60,018 nucleotides of DNA from Sandaracinobacteroides sayramensis (GTDB lineage: Bacteria > Pseudomonadota > Alphaproteobacteria > Sphingomonadales > Sphingomonadaceae), in contig NZ_JAKLSQ010000017.1 of NCBI RefSeq assembly GCF_022014495.1, positions 1 through 60,018 of the forward strand, written 5' to 3'. The notes beneath the pieces were generated by a model that did not search any database, was not told the DNA's origin, and was given only the letters and a program-made list of their open reading frames with translations. A program made the position numbers and the translations under genes. How positions within the stretch are numbered: the first letter of the stretch is position 1; each line of letters starts with the position of its first letter. Shown here piece by piece: positions 15,426-25,024 of the stretch.

Positions 15426-17753
15426 TCACCCCAGAAGCTGCGCCACCGCCTCGACGATCGCATCGGCGTCCAGCCGATATTCGCGGTAAAGGTCGTCCAA
15501 AGATCCGGTCTGCCCGAAGCGGTCGGTGCCCAGCGGGTTCACCCGCTGCCCGCGGACGCCGCCCAGCCAGGAAAGCGCCGCCGGCGCCCCGTCGAGCAGC
15601 GTCACCAGCCCTGTCCCCGGCGCCAATCCGCCCAGCAGCGTCTCGATGTGCGAAGCCCCTGCCTCGCCCTTCCACCGCCCGGCCCTTGCCCGCGACCAGT
15701 CCCGGTGCAGCCTCGCCGGCGATGTCACCTGCAACAGCCCCAGCCCCGGCATATCCTCGGAAAGCTGCGCGTGCGCCTCCAGCGCCTCGGGCATCAGCGC
15801 CCCCATCGCCACCAGCGCCACCGGCTCGGCGGCGGCCGGCGCGATCCGCCAATAAGCGCCCTTCAGGCACCCCTCTTTCCAGCCGTCGTCCGCCCGCACC
15901 GGCTGCGCAAGGCTCCGCGTCGACAGCCGCAGATACAGGCTGTCGCCGTCCACCGCCTGCATCGCCCGGAAGGCTTCCTCCATCAGCAGCGCCAGCTCGT
16001 CGGCATAGGCCGGCTCGTAATGCGTCAGCCCCGGCTGCCCCATGGCGATCAGCGGCGGGTTGATGGACTGGTGCGCCCCGCCTTCCGCCCCCAGCGTCAG
16101 GCCGGAAGGGGTGGCCACCAGCAGGAAGCGCGCGTCCTGGTAACAGGCGTAGTTCAGCGCATCGAGCCCGCGGGCGATGAAGGGGTCGTAGACGGTGCCG
16201 ACCGGGAACAGCCGCTCGCCGAACAGCGGCGCCGCCAGCCCGGCGGCCGCCAGCATCAGGAACAGATTATGCTCGGCGATCCCCAGCTCCACATGCTGGC
16301 CGGCGGGATTGCCCTTCCATTTCTGCGGGCTGGGGATTCGCGCGTCGCGGAACACGTCGGGCAGGTCCTGCCGGCGGAACAGCCCGCGCTGGTTCACGAA
16401 CGCCCCCAGATTGGTGCTGACGGTGACGTCGGGCGAAGTCGTCAGGATTCGCGCCGCCAGCGCGCTGTCGCCCTTGGCCAGCTCGAACAATATCTTCCCG
16501 AAGGCCGCCTGCGTCGACTGCTCCGCCCCTTCCGGCACCGGAATCGCCGGCACGGCGACGGCCGCCGCCGGCCGGTCCCCGCCCTTGCGGGCGATGGGGC
16601 TCGCCTCCACGAAGGCCTTCAGTTCGGCCGCCGCATTCGCCCCCAGCCCGCCATAAGGCGCCCACTCGGCCCCCTCGGCAATGCCAAGGCTCCGGCGCAA
16701 CCCGTCGATCTGCGCCGGAGTCATCAGCCCGGCGTGGTTGTCCTTGTGCCCGGCCAGCGGCAGGCCCTGCCCCTTGATGGTATAGGCGATGAACAGCGTG
16801 TTGCGCTCGTCCTTCGCGGAGTCGAACGCCTGCGTCAGCGTCTCCAGGCAATGGCCGCCAAGCGTGGTCATCAGCCGCTGCAAACCGTCGTCGTCGTGCG
16901 CGGCGACCAGCTTCAGCGCCCGGGCGTCGCCGGCCAGATCGGCGTTCAGCCGCTCGCGCCAGGCGGCCCCGCCCTTGTAGGTCAGCGCGGCATAGTCGGC
17001 GTTGGGGCAGGTCTCGATCCAGTCGGCGATCGCCTGCCCGCCGGGCCGGGCGAAGGTCTCGCGCTGCAACCGGCCATGCTTCAGCGTCACCACCCGCCAG
17101 CCGCAGGTCTCGAAGATGTCGTCGAAGCGGCGGAACATCCGGTCCGCCGTCGTCGCGTCGAGCGACTGGCGGTTGTAGTCGACGATCCACCAGCAATTGC
17201 GGATGTCGTGCTTATAGGCCTCGATCAGCGCTTCGTAGATATTGCCTTCGTCCAGCTCGGCGTCGCCCATCAGCGCGATCATCCGCCCGGCCTCGCCGGC
17301 ATCCAGCGCACCATGGGCGATCAGCCAGTCCTGCACCAGGCTGGCGAAGGCGGTCACCGCCACCCCCAGCCCCACCGAGCCGGTGGAGAAATCCACCGGA
17401 ATCCGGTCCTTGGTGCGGCTGGGATAGCTTTGCGCCCCGCCGAAGCCGCGAAAGGCCTGCAACGCCTCCAGGCTCTGCCCGCCCAGCAGATAATGGATGG
17501 CGTGCAGCACCGGCCCGGCATGCGGCTTCACCGCCACCCGGTCGTTGGGGCCGAGCGCGTGGAAGTAGAGCGCCGTCATGATGGCGGTGATCGAGGCGCA
17601 ACTGGCCTGATGCCCGCCCACCTTGATCCCGTCGGCATTCGGGCGGAGATGGTTGGCGTTGTGGATGGTCCAGGCGGACAGCCAGCGCAGCCGCGTGTCC
17701 AGCGCTTCGAGAAGGGCGATATCCTGCCCGGCGGAAAGGGTTCGGGTGGCCAT
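15426..17753 (-). CDS. Transketolase-like / homodimeric 2-oxoacid dehydrogenase E1 component
   Basis: A 775-residue thiamine diphosphate enzyme related to the homodimeric AceE-type E1. The thiamine motif GDAELDEGN (residues 163-171) and VDYN (191-194) match the GDG-N30-N pattern with Ala replacing the second Gly. The pyrimidine domain and C-terminal region (NPLGTDRFGQTGSLDDLYREY) are typical of AceE. AceE is about 880-890 residues, so this is shorter. No E2 or E3 gene is adjacent. Annotation pipelines often label such proteins simply transketolase; the substrate cannot be fixed here. Confidence 0.85.
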   Translation of the reverse strand: MATRTLSAGQDIALLEALDTRLRWLSAWTIHNANHLRPNADGIKVGGHQASCASITAIMTALYFHALGPNDRVAVKPHAGPVLHAIHYLLGGQSLEALQAFRGFGGAQSYPSRTKDRIPVDFSTGSVGLGVAVTAFASLVQDWLIAHGALDAGEAGRMIALMGDAELDEGNIYEALIEAYKHDIRNCWWIVDYNRQSLDATTADRMFRRFDDIFETCGWRVVTLKHGRLQRETFARPGGQAIADWIETCPNADYAALTYKGGAAWRERLNADLAGDARALKLVAAHDDDGLQRLMTTLGGHCLETLTQAFDSAKDERNTLFIAYTIKGQGLPLAGHKDNHAGLMTPAQIDGLRRSLGIAEGAEWAPYGGLGANAAAELKAFVEASPIARKGGDRPAAAVAVPAIPVPEGAEQSTQAAFGKILFELAKGDSALAARILTTSPDVTVSTNLGAFVNQRGLFRRQDLPDVFRDARIPSPQKWKGNPAGQHVELGIAEHNLFLMLAAAGLAAPLFGERLFPVGTVYDPFIARGLDALNYACYQDARFLLVATPSGLTLGAEGGAHQSINPPLIAMGQPGLTHYEPAYADELALLMEEAFRAMQAVDGDSLYLRLSTRSLAQPVRADDGWKEGCLKGAYWRIAPAAAEPVALVAMGALMPEALEAHAQLSEDMPGLGLLQVTSPARLHRDWSRARAGRWKGEAGASHIETLLGGLAPGTGLVTLLDGAPAALSWLGGVRGQRVNPLGTDRFGQTGSLDDLYREYRLDADAIVEAVAQLLG

Positions 17754-17852
17754 GGCCGGATATTAGGCCATGTCCGGCCCGGAGGAAATCGCCCCGATCG
17801 CGCCAGCCGCCCGCTTGCCGGCGGGGCGGGGCAGGGCCATAAGCTCGCGCCC

Positions 17853-18305
17853 ATGGAGCATCTCATCGGCTGGCTCGGGCCATGGTATATGCCGCTGAAG
17901 GCGGCGCATGTCGTCGTCACCTTCTTCTGGGTGGCGGGCCTCTTCATGCTGCCGCGCTACCTCGTGCACCAGGCCGGAGTCCCCGTCGGCAGCCCGGAGG
18001 ATCTGAACTGGCGCGAGCGCACGGCGAAGATCCGCCGGATCATCCTCACCCCCGGCCTCGTCGCCACCTGGATTCTCGGCCTCTCGGTCGCCACCAGCTA
18101 CGGCCTGGCCGGCAGCGGCTGGATCCACGCCAAGATCGCGCTGGTCTTCCTGCTCAGCGGCTATCACGGCTGGATGGTCGCCACGGCGAAGAAGATGGCG
18201 CGCGGCGAACGCCCGATTCCCGAACGCCGCCTGCGCTTCCTCAACGAAGTGCCGGCGCTGTTCACCATCCTTATCGTCACGCTGGCGGTGCTGAAGCCCT
18301 TCTAG
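17853..18305 (+). CDS. hemJ: Protoporphyrinogen IX oxidase HemJ
   Basis: A 150-residue membrane protein with about four hydrophobic segments, matching the HemJ (UPF0093) family that oxidises protoporphyrinogen to protoporphyrin in haem synthesis. Visible hallmarks are the N-terminal KAAHVVVTFFWVAGLFMLPR segment with its His and Arg, and the central RIILTPGLVATWILG. It precedes rho, as often seen in alphaproteobacteria, but hemE is absent here. Its stop overlaps the stop of the convergent small membrane-protein gene. Confidence 0.9.
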   Translation: MEHLIGWLGPWYMPLKAAHVVVTFFWVAGLFMLPRYLVHQAGVPVGSPEDLNWRERTAKIRRIILTPGLVATWILGLSVATSYGLAGSGWIHAKIALVFLLSGYHGWMVATAKKMARGERPIPERRLRFLNEVPALFTILIVTLAVLKPF

Positions 18306-18556
18306 CGCTCCAGGATATTGGCGATCACGAACAGGATCTGCGCGTTCACGAACACGCCGACGCCCATCACCGCCATCGCCAGGCCGGGCCCGACGCCCAG
18401 CATCGGCACAAGCTGGCTCCACGGCAGGGAAAGCGCCGGCGCCAGCTCGCCCGGCAAGGGCATCGCCGAACCGTAGCGGCCGATCAGCAAGGAGCCCAGC
18501 GCCATCAGTCCGCCCAGAAGCCAGGCCCAGCCCAGAAAACGCACGATAGTCGACAT
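18302..18556 (-). CDS. Small membrane protein, function unknown
   Basis: An 84-residue protein with two likely membrane segments (FLGWAWLLGGLMALGSLLIG and VGPGLAMAVMGVGVFVNAQILFV). It is convergent with hemJ, overlapping by four bases at the stops, and divergent from rho. I do not recognise a family. The hydrophobic pattern and placement support a real gene rather than a shadow. Confidence 0.6.
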   Translation of the reverse strand: MSTIVRFLGWAWLLGGLMALGSLLIGRYGSAMPLPGELAPALSLPWSQLVPMLGVGPGLAMAVMGVGVFVNAQILFVIANILER

Positions 18557-18792
18557 TCAGCCCCTCCCGCTTGCCTGCCGTGGCCGAACTCTAGGCGCGG
18601 CACATGCCAAAAGGCAATGCCCACCCGCATCTTGAACACAGGCGCCCCTCGCCCCACATCACGGGCTTGACCGGGCCGCGCGCAAGGCTTACCGCGCGCA
18701 CTGAAGGCGGCCCGTCCTGGCAACCGCCCCTTGCTTTCCGCCCCCGCTGCCATTTCACCCGGCCGCCCGGCGTCTTCATGCAGAAAGCCGTC

Positions 18793-20049
<1,257 letters not shown>

Positions 20050-20085
20050 CTTCGCCACCGGTTCGGAAAAGCGGGCGGCTGGCCG

Positions 20086-20109
20086 AGCGGGCGATCCCTT
20101 TCGCCCGCT
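20086..20109 (+). terminator. Hairpin downstream of rho
   Basis: AGCGGGCGA and TCGCCCGCT form a perfect 9-bp stem with a 6-base loop, 36 bases after the rho stop. No T-tract follows, so it may be a 3'-end-stabilising hairpin or part of a Rho-dependent end rather than an intrinsic terminator. Confidence 0.45.
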
Positions 20110-20200
20110 AGTCCCCGGCGGATCGGGCGGCGTCCGGGTTCGAACTCGCCTTAGAGTTGGCGATTATGCAGTTTACCAACCAGCGGCAATTGTGCGGGTC

Positions 20201-20392
20201 GCCGGCCTGACACCGGACATTTCCAACAGCCGTCACCCCGGGCTTGACCCGGGGCCCAGCTTTTCTGCCGTCGCAGCGCTTGAGGAAGACAGCGGGACCC
20301 CGGGTCAAGCCCGGGGTGACGGAGGAGTTTCACAGCCGCCGCTTCCCAGCGGAACCGACGTTCGCCGCCCGGGTTTGCAAACTGCACGATCA
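20201..20392. repeat. Composite repeat D-A-D (repeat A copy 2 with D flanks)
   Basis: Repeat A (20231-20321) is flanked by two conserved stretches. The left flank resembles GACACCGGACATTTCCAACA. The right flank is a ~65-base segment ending GTTTGCAAACTGCACGATCA. The same three-part block is found at 45369-45563, and its right flank alone at 27840-27911. The whole gap 20050-20605 contains no gene apart from this block and the rho hairpin. Confidence 0.75.
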
Positions 20393-20605
20393 CCCATAAT
20401 ATCCGATCGAACGAACAAGGCCGATTTCCATTCGACTGTCGGAACAACCCTGGAAGCCGTGGCGGGTTCGACCCTTTTCAGCAATGGCAGCGGAATGCAA
20501 ACCGGGCTTCGAGCCGGGACAGCGCCGCCTATTGTCCGCGCTGGACGAGGGCTTCGCCTTCTGCGACTGTTTCCCCTCCGAACTCCCAGACAGACAGGGC
20601 CTGAC

Positions 20606-21499
20606 ATGCGCAGCACCACATTCGCAATCCTCCCGGGCGCCGTCCTCACGGGCCTTTTGCTGGCGGCTCCCGCCGGCGCCCAGGTCGCGCAGACCCTGCC
20701 GGGCCGCCCGACCGTTCCCACCCGGCCAACCCCGCCGCCGCAGACGCTGCCCGCCCAGCCCTCCGGGCCGGGCCATAGCTGGGACCAGTCGCACAACCTG
20801 CCGCAATATTTCGCCGGCACCACCCGCTGCGAATCGCAGAACCACCGCACCCGCACCTGCCGCGCCCGCACCCAGAACCGGGTGGAAATCGTGCAGGTGC
20901 ACGGCGGCTCCTGCCAGCGCGGCCGCAGCTTCAGCTACGACGCGAACGGCATCACCGTGTCGGACGGCTGCCGCGCCACCTTCGCTTATGGCTATGGCAA
21001 TGTCCGCCCCCGGGCCGACAGCGGCCCGAACGCCCTGCCCTGGCTGCTGGCCGGCGCCGGCGCCACGGCGGGCATCGTCGCCATCGCCAACAGCGGCGGC
21101 AACGACCAGCCGCAGCAGGAGGCCCGCCCGGCCCCCGTCGCCCCGCCACCGCCGCCCCCGGTCGAGGCCCAGCCCGAGCCCAGGCCCGAACCGAAGCCGG
21201 AACTGCCGCAACCGCCGTTCCCGGCCCTGCCGCCCGCCAAGCTGGAGGCGAACATCCAGATGCTGACGCCGGATCAGCAGCGCAGCATGCAGATCTGCCT
21301 GTTCGAAGCCGCGCGGCAGACGGGCGTGACCGGCGGCACGCATGTCCGCCTCGATTCCGTGGACGAGATCGTGCAAGGCAATGGCGGCTGGCGCTTCCGC
21401 TTCCGCGCCACCGGCACCTGGCCGAACGGCCAGCGCCAGTATAATGCCTTCTGCCGCGCCACCCCCACCCAGATCATAGAATTCACGGCAAGCCGCTGA
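20606..21499 (+). CDS. Exported DUF3011 protein
   Basis: A 297-residue protein with a signal peptide (ILPGAVLTGLLLAAPAGAQ). A DUF3011 domain follows at about residues 72-130, rich in Cys (TRCESQNHRTRTCRART; GGSCQRGRSFSYDANGI; VSDGCRATF). A hydrophobic Gly/Ala segment (LPWLLAGAGATAGIVAIA) and a long Pro/Glu linker come next, then a C-terminal region with two Cys. The role of DUF3011 is unknown. The ATG start lies in a poorly conserved leader after the D-A-D repeat. Confidence 0.75.
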   Translation: MRSTTFAILPGAVLTGLLLAAPAGAQVAQTLPGRPTVPTRPTPPPQTLPAQPSGPGHSWDQSHNLPQYFAGTTRCESQNHRTRTCRARTQNRVEIVQVHGGSCQRGRSFSYDANGITVSDGCRATFAYGYGNVRPRADSGPNALPWLLAGAGATAGIVAIANSGGNDQPQQEARPAPVAPPPPPPVEAQPEPRPEPKPELPQPPFPALPPAKLEANIQMLTPDQQRSMQICLFEAARQTGVTGGTHVRLDSVDEIVQGNGGWRFRFRATGTWPNGQRQYNAFCRATPTQIIEFTASR

Positions 21500-21505
21500 A
21501 CAAAG

Positions 21506-21531
21506 CCTCCTCCCATCGGGGAGGGAGGAGG
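21506..21531 (+). terminator. Strong GC hairpin after the DUF3011 gene
   Basis: CCTCCTCCC and GGGAGGAGG form a 9-bp stem, seven bases after the stop codon. It is followed by a conserved GGCGGCTCGCCAAAGCCC-type sequence also seen, with changes, after several other genes (22857-22950, 23780-23847, 27583-27650), so it belongs to the E module of the repeats rather than being a lone terminator. Confidence 0.5.
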
Positions 21532-21611
21532 GCGGCTCGCCAAAGCCCAGGCGGCAGGGGGGGAACAAGCACCCCCTTGCCGCCCCTTCGTTCAAACCCT
21601 ACCAATCCCCC

Positions 21612-22856
21612 ATGCGCATTCTCCTCACCGCCGCCCTTCTCGTCACCGCCGCCTGCGCCCAGGCCCAGCCGGCGAAGACCGCCGAAACCCCGGAGGCCCG
21701 CGCCCAGAGGGTGCTGACGGAAGCCCCGCTCGCCGACGGCCATAACGACTGGCCCTATGCGCTGCGCCTCGGCAACGGCTTCGAGGGCGCGAAGACCGCC
21801 GATCTCGACAACCCCGTCACCATCCAGTCCATGAGCAGCTTCGCCACCGGCGGGGCGGTTCGCGGCCACACCTCCATCCCCTGGCTGCGCGAGGGGCGGA
21901 TGGGAATCCAGCTCTGGTCGGTCTATGTCCCCTCCAGCCTCTCGCCCGAGGAGGCGGTGCAGCAGAGCTTCGAGCAGATCGAGATCGTCAAGACCTTCCC
22001 CGCCCGCCGCCCGGAAACCTTCGCGCTCGCCACCACGGCGGCCGAAGCGGAAGCGGCGTGGAAATCCGGCCGCATCGCCAGCCTGATCGGCCTCGAAGGC
22101 GCGCACCAGGTGGCGGACGATATCCCGACGCTCCGCCGCGCCTACGCCGCCGGCGCCCGCGCCATGACGCTCACCCACAGCCGCGCCACCGCCCTGTTCG
22201 ACAGCGCCACCGACGCGCCAAGGCACAATGGCATGGCCCCGGCCGGCGCGGCGATGATCGCCGAGATGAACCGCCTCGGCATGCTCATAGACCTCTCGCA
22301 CGTCTCGCCGGCCACCATGCACGCCGTGCTCGACGCGTCCACCTCGCCGGTCATCTTCTCCCACTCCAGCGCGAAGGCGATCACCGACCACCCGCGCAAC
22401 GTGCCGGACGATGTGCTGAAGCGCATGCCGAAGAATGGCGGGATCGTCATGGTCACCTTCGTCCCCGCCTTCATCGACCAGGCCCGCGCCGACTGGCAGA
22501 GCCGCCGGGACGAAGCCCGCAAGACGGCCGGGCAGGGCGCAGCGGGTCAGGGCGACGCCGCCAATGCCCGCCTGAAGGAATGGGACGCCGCCAACCCCCG
22601 CCCTGTCTCCACGCTCGCCATGGTGGCCGACCATATCGAGCATGTGGCGAAAGTCGCCGGCCACGACCATGTCGGCATCGGCGGCGATTTCGACGGCGTG
22701 CCGGACCTGCCCGAAGGCCTCGGGAACGTCTCCACCTATCCGGCCCTCTTCACGGAACTGGCGCGGCGCGGCTGGACGGACGCCAATCTGCGCAAGCTCG
22801 CCGGCGAAAACTTCCTACGCGTCCTGAAGGCGAACGAAGCCCGCGCAAAGCCCTGA
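21612..22856 (+). CDS. Membrane dipeptidase (peptidase M19) lipoprotein
   Basis: A 414-residue zinc dipeptidase of the renal-dipeptidase family. A lipobox (LLVTAAC, Cys15) implies lipid anchoring outside the cytoplasm. Metal-binding elements are visible: ADGHNDWPYA (His44, Asp46), IGLEGAHQV (bridging Glu), LTHSRATALF, IDLSHVS, FSHSSAKAI, and GIGGDFDGV near the C-terminus. It probably cleaves dipeptides in the periplasm. Confidence 0.92.
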   Translation: MRILLTAALLVTAACAQAQPAKTAETPEARAQRVLTEAPLADGHNDWPYALRLGNGFEGAKTADLDNPVTIQSMSSFATGGAVRGHTSIPWLREGRMGIQLWSVYVPSSLSPEEAVQQSFEQIEIVKTFPARRPETFALATTAAEAEAAWKSGRIASLIGLEGAHQVADDIPTLRRAYAAGARAMTLTHSRATALFDSATDAPRHNGMAPAGAAMIAEMNRLGMLIDLSHVSPATMHAVLDASTSPVIFSHSSAKAITDHPRNVPDDVLKRMPKNGGIVMVTFVPAFIDQARADWQSRRDEARKTAGQGAAGQGDAANARLKEWDAANPRPVSTLAMVADHIEHVAKVAGHDHVGIGGDFDGVPDLPEGLGNVSTYPALFTELARRGWTDANLRKLAGENFLRVLKANEARAKP

Positions 22857-23008
22857 AAAACCCTCCCCCTGTCAGGGCGAGGGCGACTCGCCAAAGGCGA
22901 GCGGGGAGGGGGCGAGCGGGGAGGGGGGAACGAGCCGGCAGGCACAGCCGCCATTCGTCGAAACCCCCCTTGACCCCGGCGGCGCGCTGTCAGACCCATA
23001 GGCCCGCG
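22857..23008. repeat. E-type GC hairpin module
   Basis: The gap after the dipeptidase gene begins with CCCTCCCCC ... GAGGGCGACTCGCCAAAGGC and a duplicated GCGAGCGGGGAGGGG (about 22897-22927). This is a diverged form of the E module that accompanies the B repeats elsewhere. A terminator function is plausible, since it directly follows a stop codon. Confidence 0.45.
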
Positions 23009-23779
23009 ATGCGCTTCATCCTGCCCCTGCTCCTTCTGCTCGCCGCCTGCGGCGGCGCGCCCGCCCCGGCCGAACCGCCGGCGGCGGAAAAGGCCGCGCC
23101 GCAACAACTGGCGCAGATCCCGATCTTCCCGCCACCAGACCGCCCCGTCGCGGCAATCAGCGGCAGCGGCGCCTGGTCGGACGAGGACAGCCGCGACGAC
23201 AGCCGCGAGGCCGAGCGGGTCTTCAAGTTGCTCGGCATCCGCCCCGGCCTCACCGTCGCCGACATCGGCGCCGGCAGCGGCTATTACACCGTCCGCCTCG
23301 CCCCGGCGCTGGCGCCCGGCGGCCGGGTGATCGCCAACGACGTCATCCCCGATTATGTGAAGCGCCTGCAACAGCGCACACAAGCCAAGGGCCTCACCAA
23401 CATAGAATTCGTTCTGGGCGACTCCGGCAACGCCAACCTGCCGCGCGAAAGCGTGGACATCGCGCTGATGGTCCACATGTACCACGAGATCGCCGACCCC
23501 TTCAGCCTGCTGTGGCACCTGCACGAAAGCCTGAAACCCGGCGAAACCGCCCAATCCCAGGCCCAATCTCCGGGCGGCCTCGTCGCCATCATAGACGCCG
23601 ACCGCCCCACCAGCCGCCACGGCACCCCGCCGGACCTCCTGAAATGCGAGCTGAAAGCCACGGGCTACCGCCAGATCGCCTTCCACCGTCTGGAGAACAA
23701 CAGCTACCTGGCGATCTTCGAACCGGAATCCCGCCCGGACCCGGCGAAGATCCAACCCTGCAAAACCCCCCGAACCTAA
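23009..23779 (+). CDS. Class I SAM-dependent methyltransferase-like lipoprotein
   Basis: A 256-residue protein. The N-terminus is a lipoprotein signal (MRFILPLLLLLAACGG, Cys14), then a linker, then a Rossmann methyltransferase fold with the SAM-binding motif VADIGAGSGYYTVRLA at about residues 83-98, an acidic residue after strand 2 (VIANDVIPDY) and FVLGDSGNANLP. Such proteins occur in proteobacteria, but an exported SAM enzyme is odd because SAM is cytosolic. The start fits because the lipobox is intact. Substrate unknown. Confidence 0.8.
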   Translation: MRFILPLLLLLAACGGAPAPAEPPAAEKAAPQQLAQIPIFPPPDRPVAAISGSGAWSDEDSRDDSREAERVFKLLGIRPGLTVADIGAGSGYYTVRLAPALAPGGRVIANDVIPDYVKRLQQRTQAKGLTNIEFVLGDSGNANLPRESVDIALMVHMYHEIADPFSLLWHLHESLKPGETAQSQAQSPGGLVAIIDADRPTSRHGTPPDLLKCELKATGYRQIAFHRLENNSYLAIFEPESRPDPAKIQPCKTPRT

Positions 23780-24250
23780 AGCCCCTCCCCTGACAGGGGG
23801 GTGGGGTGGGGCCGAGCCGCCAGCGCCCACAGTCCCGCTTCGTTCAGCCTCCGGCGGCCAGGGCTTCGCCCTGGACCCAGCAGGGGCGTGACGCCCCTGC
23901 ACACCCGATCCTCCACGCAGCGCCAAACCGGCCGAGCCATTCAGACAACCAACCTCCCACCCCGTCCCCCCGGGCTTGACCCGGGGTCCAGCTTTCCGCC
24001 TCCACCGCCGTGCCCGCCCAGAAGCTGGACCCCGGGTCAAGCCCGGGGGGACGAATGGTTCCGGCGGATGCAACCACCCGAACACAGTCGCGCGCGCAAC
24101 CGATCCGATTGCCTGCGGCGCTCGAACCACCCAGCGCCGCAGGCCATAAACCCTTCCACCAGCCCAACCCCGCCGCAAACCCCGAGAACCGGGGGTGCAG
24201 GGGCGTCACGCCCCTGCTGGGTCCAGGGCAAAGCCCTGGCCGCCGGAGGC
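23780..24250. repeat. Composite repeat element X1 (E-B-S-A-C-B')
   Basis: The gap between two convergent genes is filled by repeat modules: an E hairpin (23780-23847), arm B (23848-23907), a spacer S, repeat A (23963-24053), module C with the hairpin GCCTGCGGCGCT ... AGCGCCGCAGGC (about 24110-24153), and an inverted arm B' (24190-24249). It is the reverse orientation of the elements at 34218-34619 and 43321-43704. No gene is present. Confidence 0.85.
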
Positions 24251-24259
24251 AGAAACCCC

Positions 24260-25000
24260 CTACCGCGCCAAAGCCTCGAACGCCGCCCGTATCCGCCCCA
24301 CCGTATCCGGATCGTGCGTCGTCTCGCGCATGGCCGCCAGCGACCGCCGCGCGGCGTCCTTGTCGCCGGCTTTCTGCTCCAGCCGCGCGCGCTCCCACCA
24401 CAGCGCCGGCATCCCGGGCGCCACCAGCGTCAGCCGGCGGTAGAGCGTCAGCGCGCGCGGCTCGTCGCCGGCTTTCAGGGCTCGGCTGGCCTGGTTCATC
24501 ACCAGCCGCACCAGCGTCTCGCGGTTGTCCATCGGCCTTGTTCCGGGCACGGCGTTTTCCAGCATGCGCCCGTCGTGGAAGGGGTCCAGCATCACCTGCT
24601 CGGCCTCCGGGCCGATGGCCACGAACACATGCCCCGGCACGCCGCGCAGGTTCGCCGCCCAGCCGTGCCGGCGGGCGATGGCGACATAGAGGATGGCGAG
24701 CGCCACCGGCAGCCCGCGCCGCCGTTCCAGCACGGAGATGAAGTCGGCGTTGCGCGGATGGTCGTAGTCGTCGCAATCGCCGGTGAAGCCCTCCTCCCGC
24801 GCCAGCAGCCGGCCCAGGGCTCCGGCTTGCGCGGCGGAGCCGCGAACGGCCCCCGGCAACCGCGCCGCCAGCGAATCGAGCAGCAGCAGCGGCCCGGACA
24901 AATCCGGGCGAACGCGATCGGCGGCGGCGATGTCCAGCGCCGCCAAATCCAGCCTTATCTCCGCGTCGTCGTAACAGCCCAGCGTCGCCAGCGGGTCCAT
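24260..25000 (-). CDS. SirB1-family protein (transglutaminase-like plus TPR)
   Basis: A 246-residue protein. The middle contains the SirB1/transglutaminase-like fold (DDYDHPRNADFISVLERRRG; LPVALAILYVAIARR; GVPGHVFVAIG). The C-terminal third holds TPR-like helices (ALKAGDEPRALTLYRRLTLV; MPALWWERARLEQKAGD). The family has no settled biochemical role. It is the last gene of the rsmI-yraN-sirB1 run, 24 bases after yraN. Confidence 0.82.
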   Translation of the reverse strand: MDPLATLGCYDDAEIRLDLAALDIAAADRVRPDLSGPLLLLDSLAARLPGAVRGSAAQAGALGRLLAREEGFTGDCDDYDHPRNADFISVLERRRGLPVALAILYVAIARRHGWAANLRGVPGHVFVAIGPEAEQVMLDPFHDGRMLENAVPGTRPMDNRETLVRLVMNQASRALKAGDEPRALTLYRRLTLVAPGMPALWWERARLEQKAGDKDAARRSLAAMRETTHDPDTVGRIRAAFEALAR

Positions 25001-25024
25001 GGGGGTGCCTCCTCCGAGTCTTAT

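Noticed and set aside
15648-17852. Long open frame on the plus strand opposite the E1-like gene, in frame with hemJ
   Set aside because: The Arg/His-rich translation matches no family. hemJ has a proper start at 17853, and the E1-like gene on the other strand is clearly coding.
18655-18682. Possible decayed A repeat (ACGGGCTTGACCGGG) upstream of rho
   Set aside because: Only a short core matches, and there is no second arm, so I do not count it as a copy.
20128-20165. tRNA-like GGGTTCGAACTCGCC sequence after rho
   Set aside because: It resembles a T-loop, but no acceptor, D or anticodon stems can be built around it.
24190-24249. Recurring short peptides such as [17 protein letters not shown] encoded by arm B
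   Set aside because: They appear because arm B is open in several frames. The sequence is conserved as hairpins with compensatory changes rather than as codons, and different copies are read in different frames.
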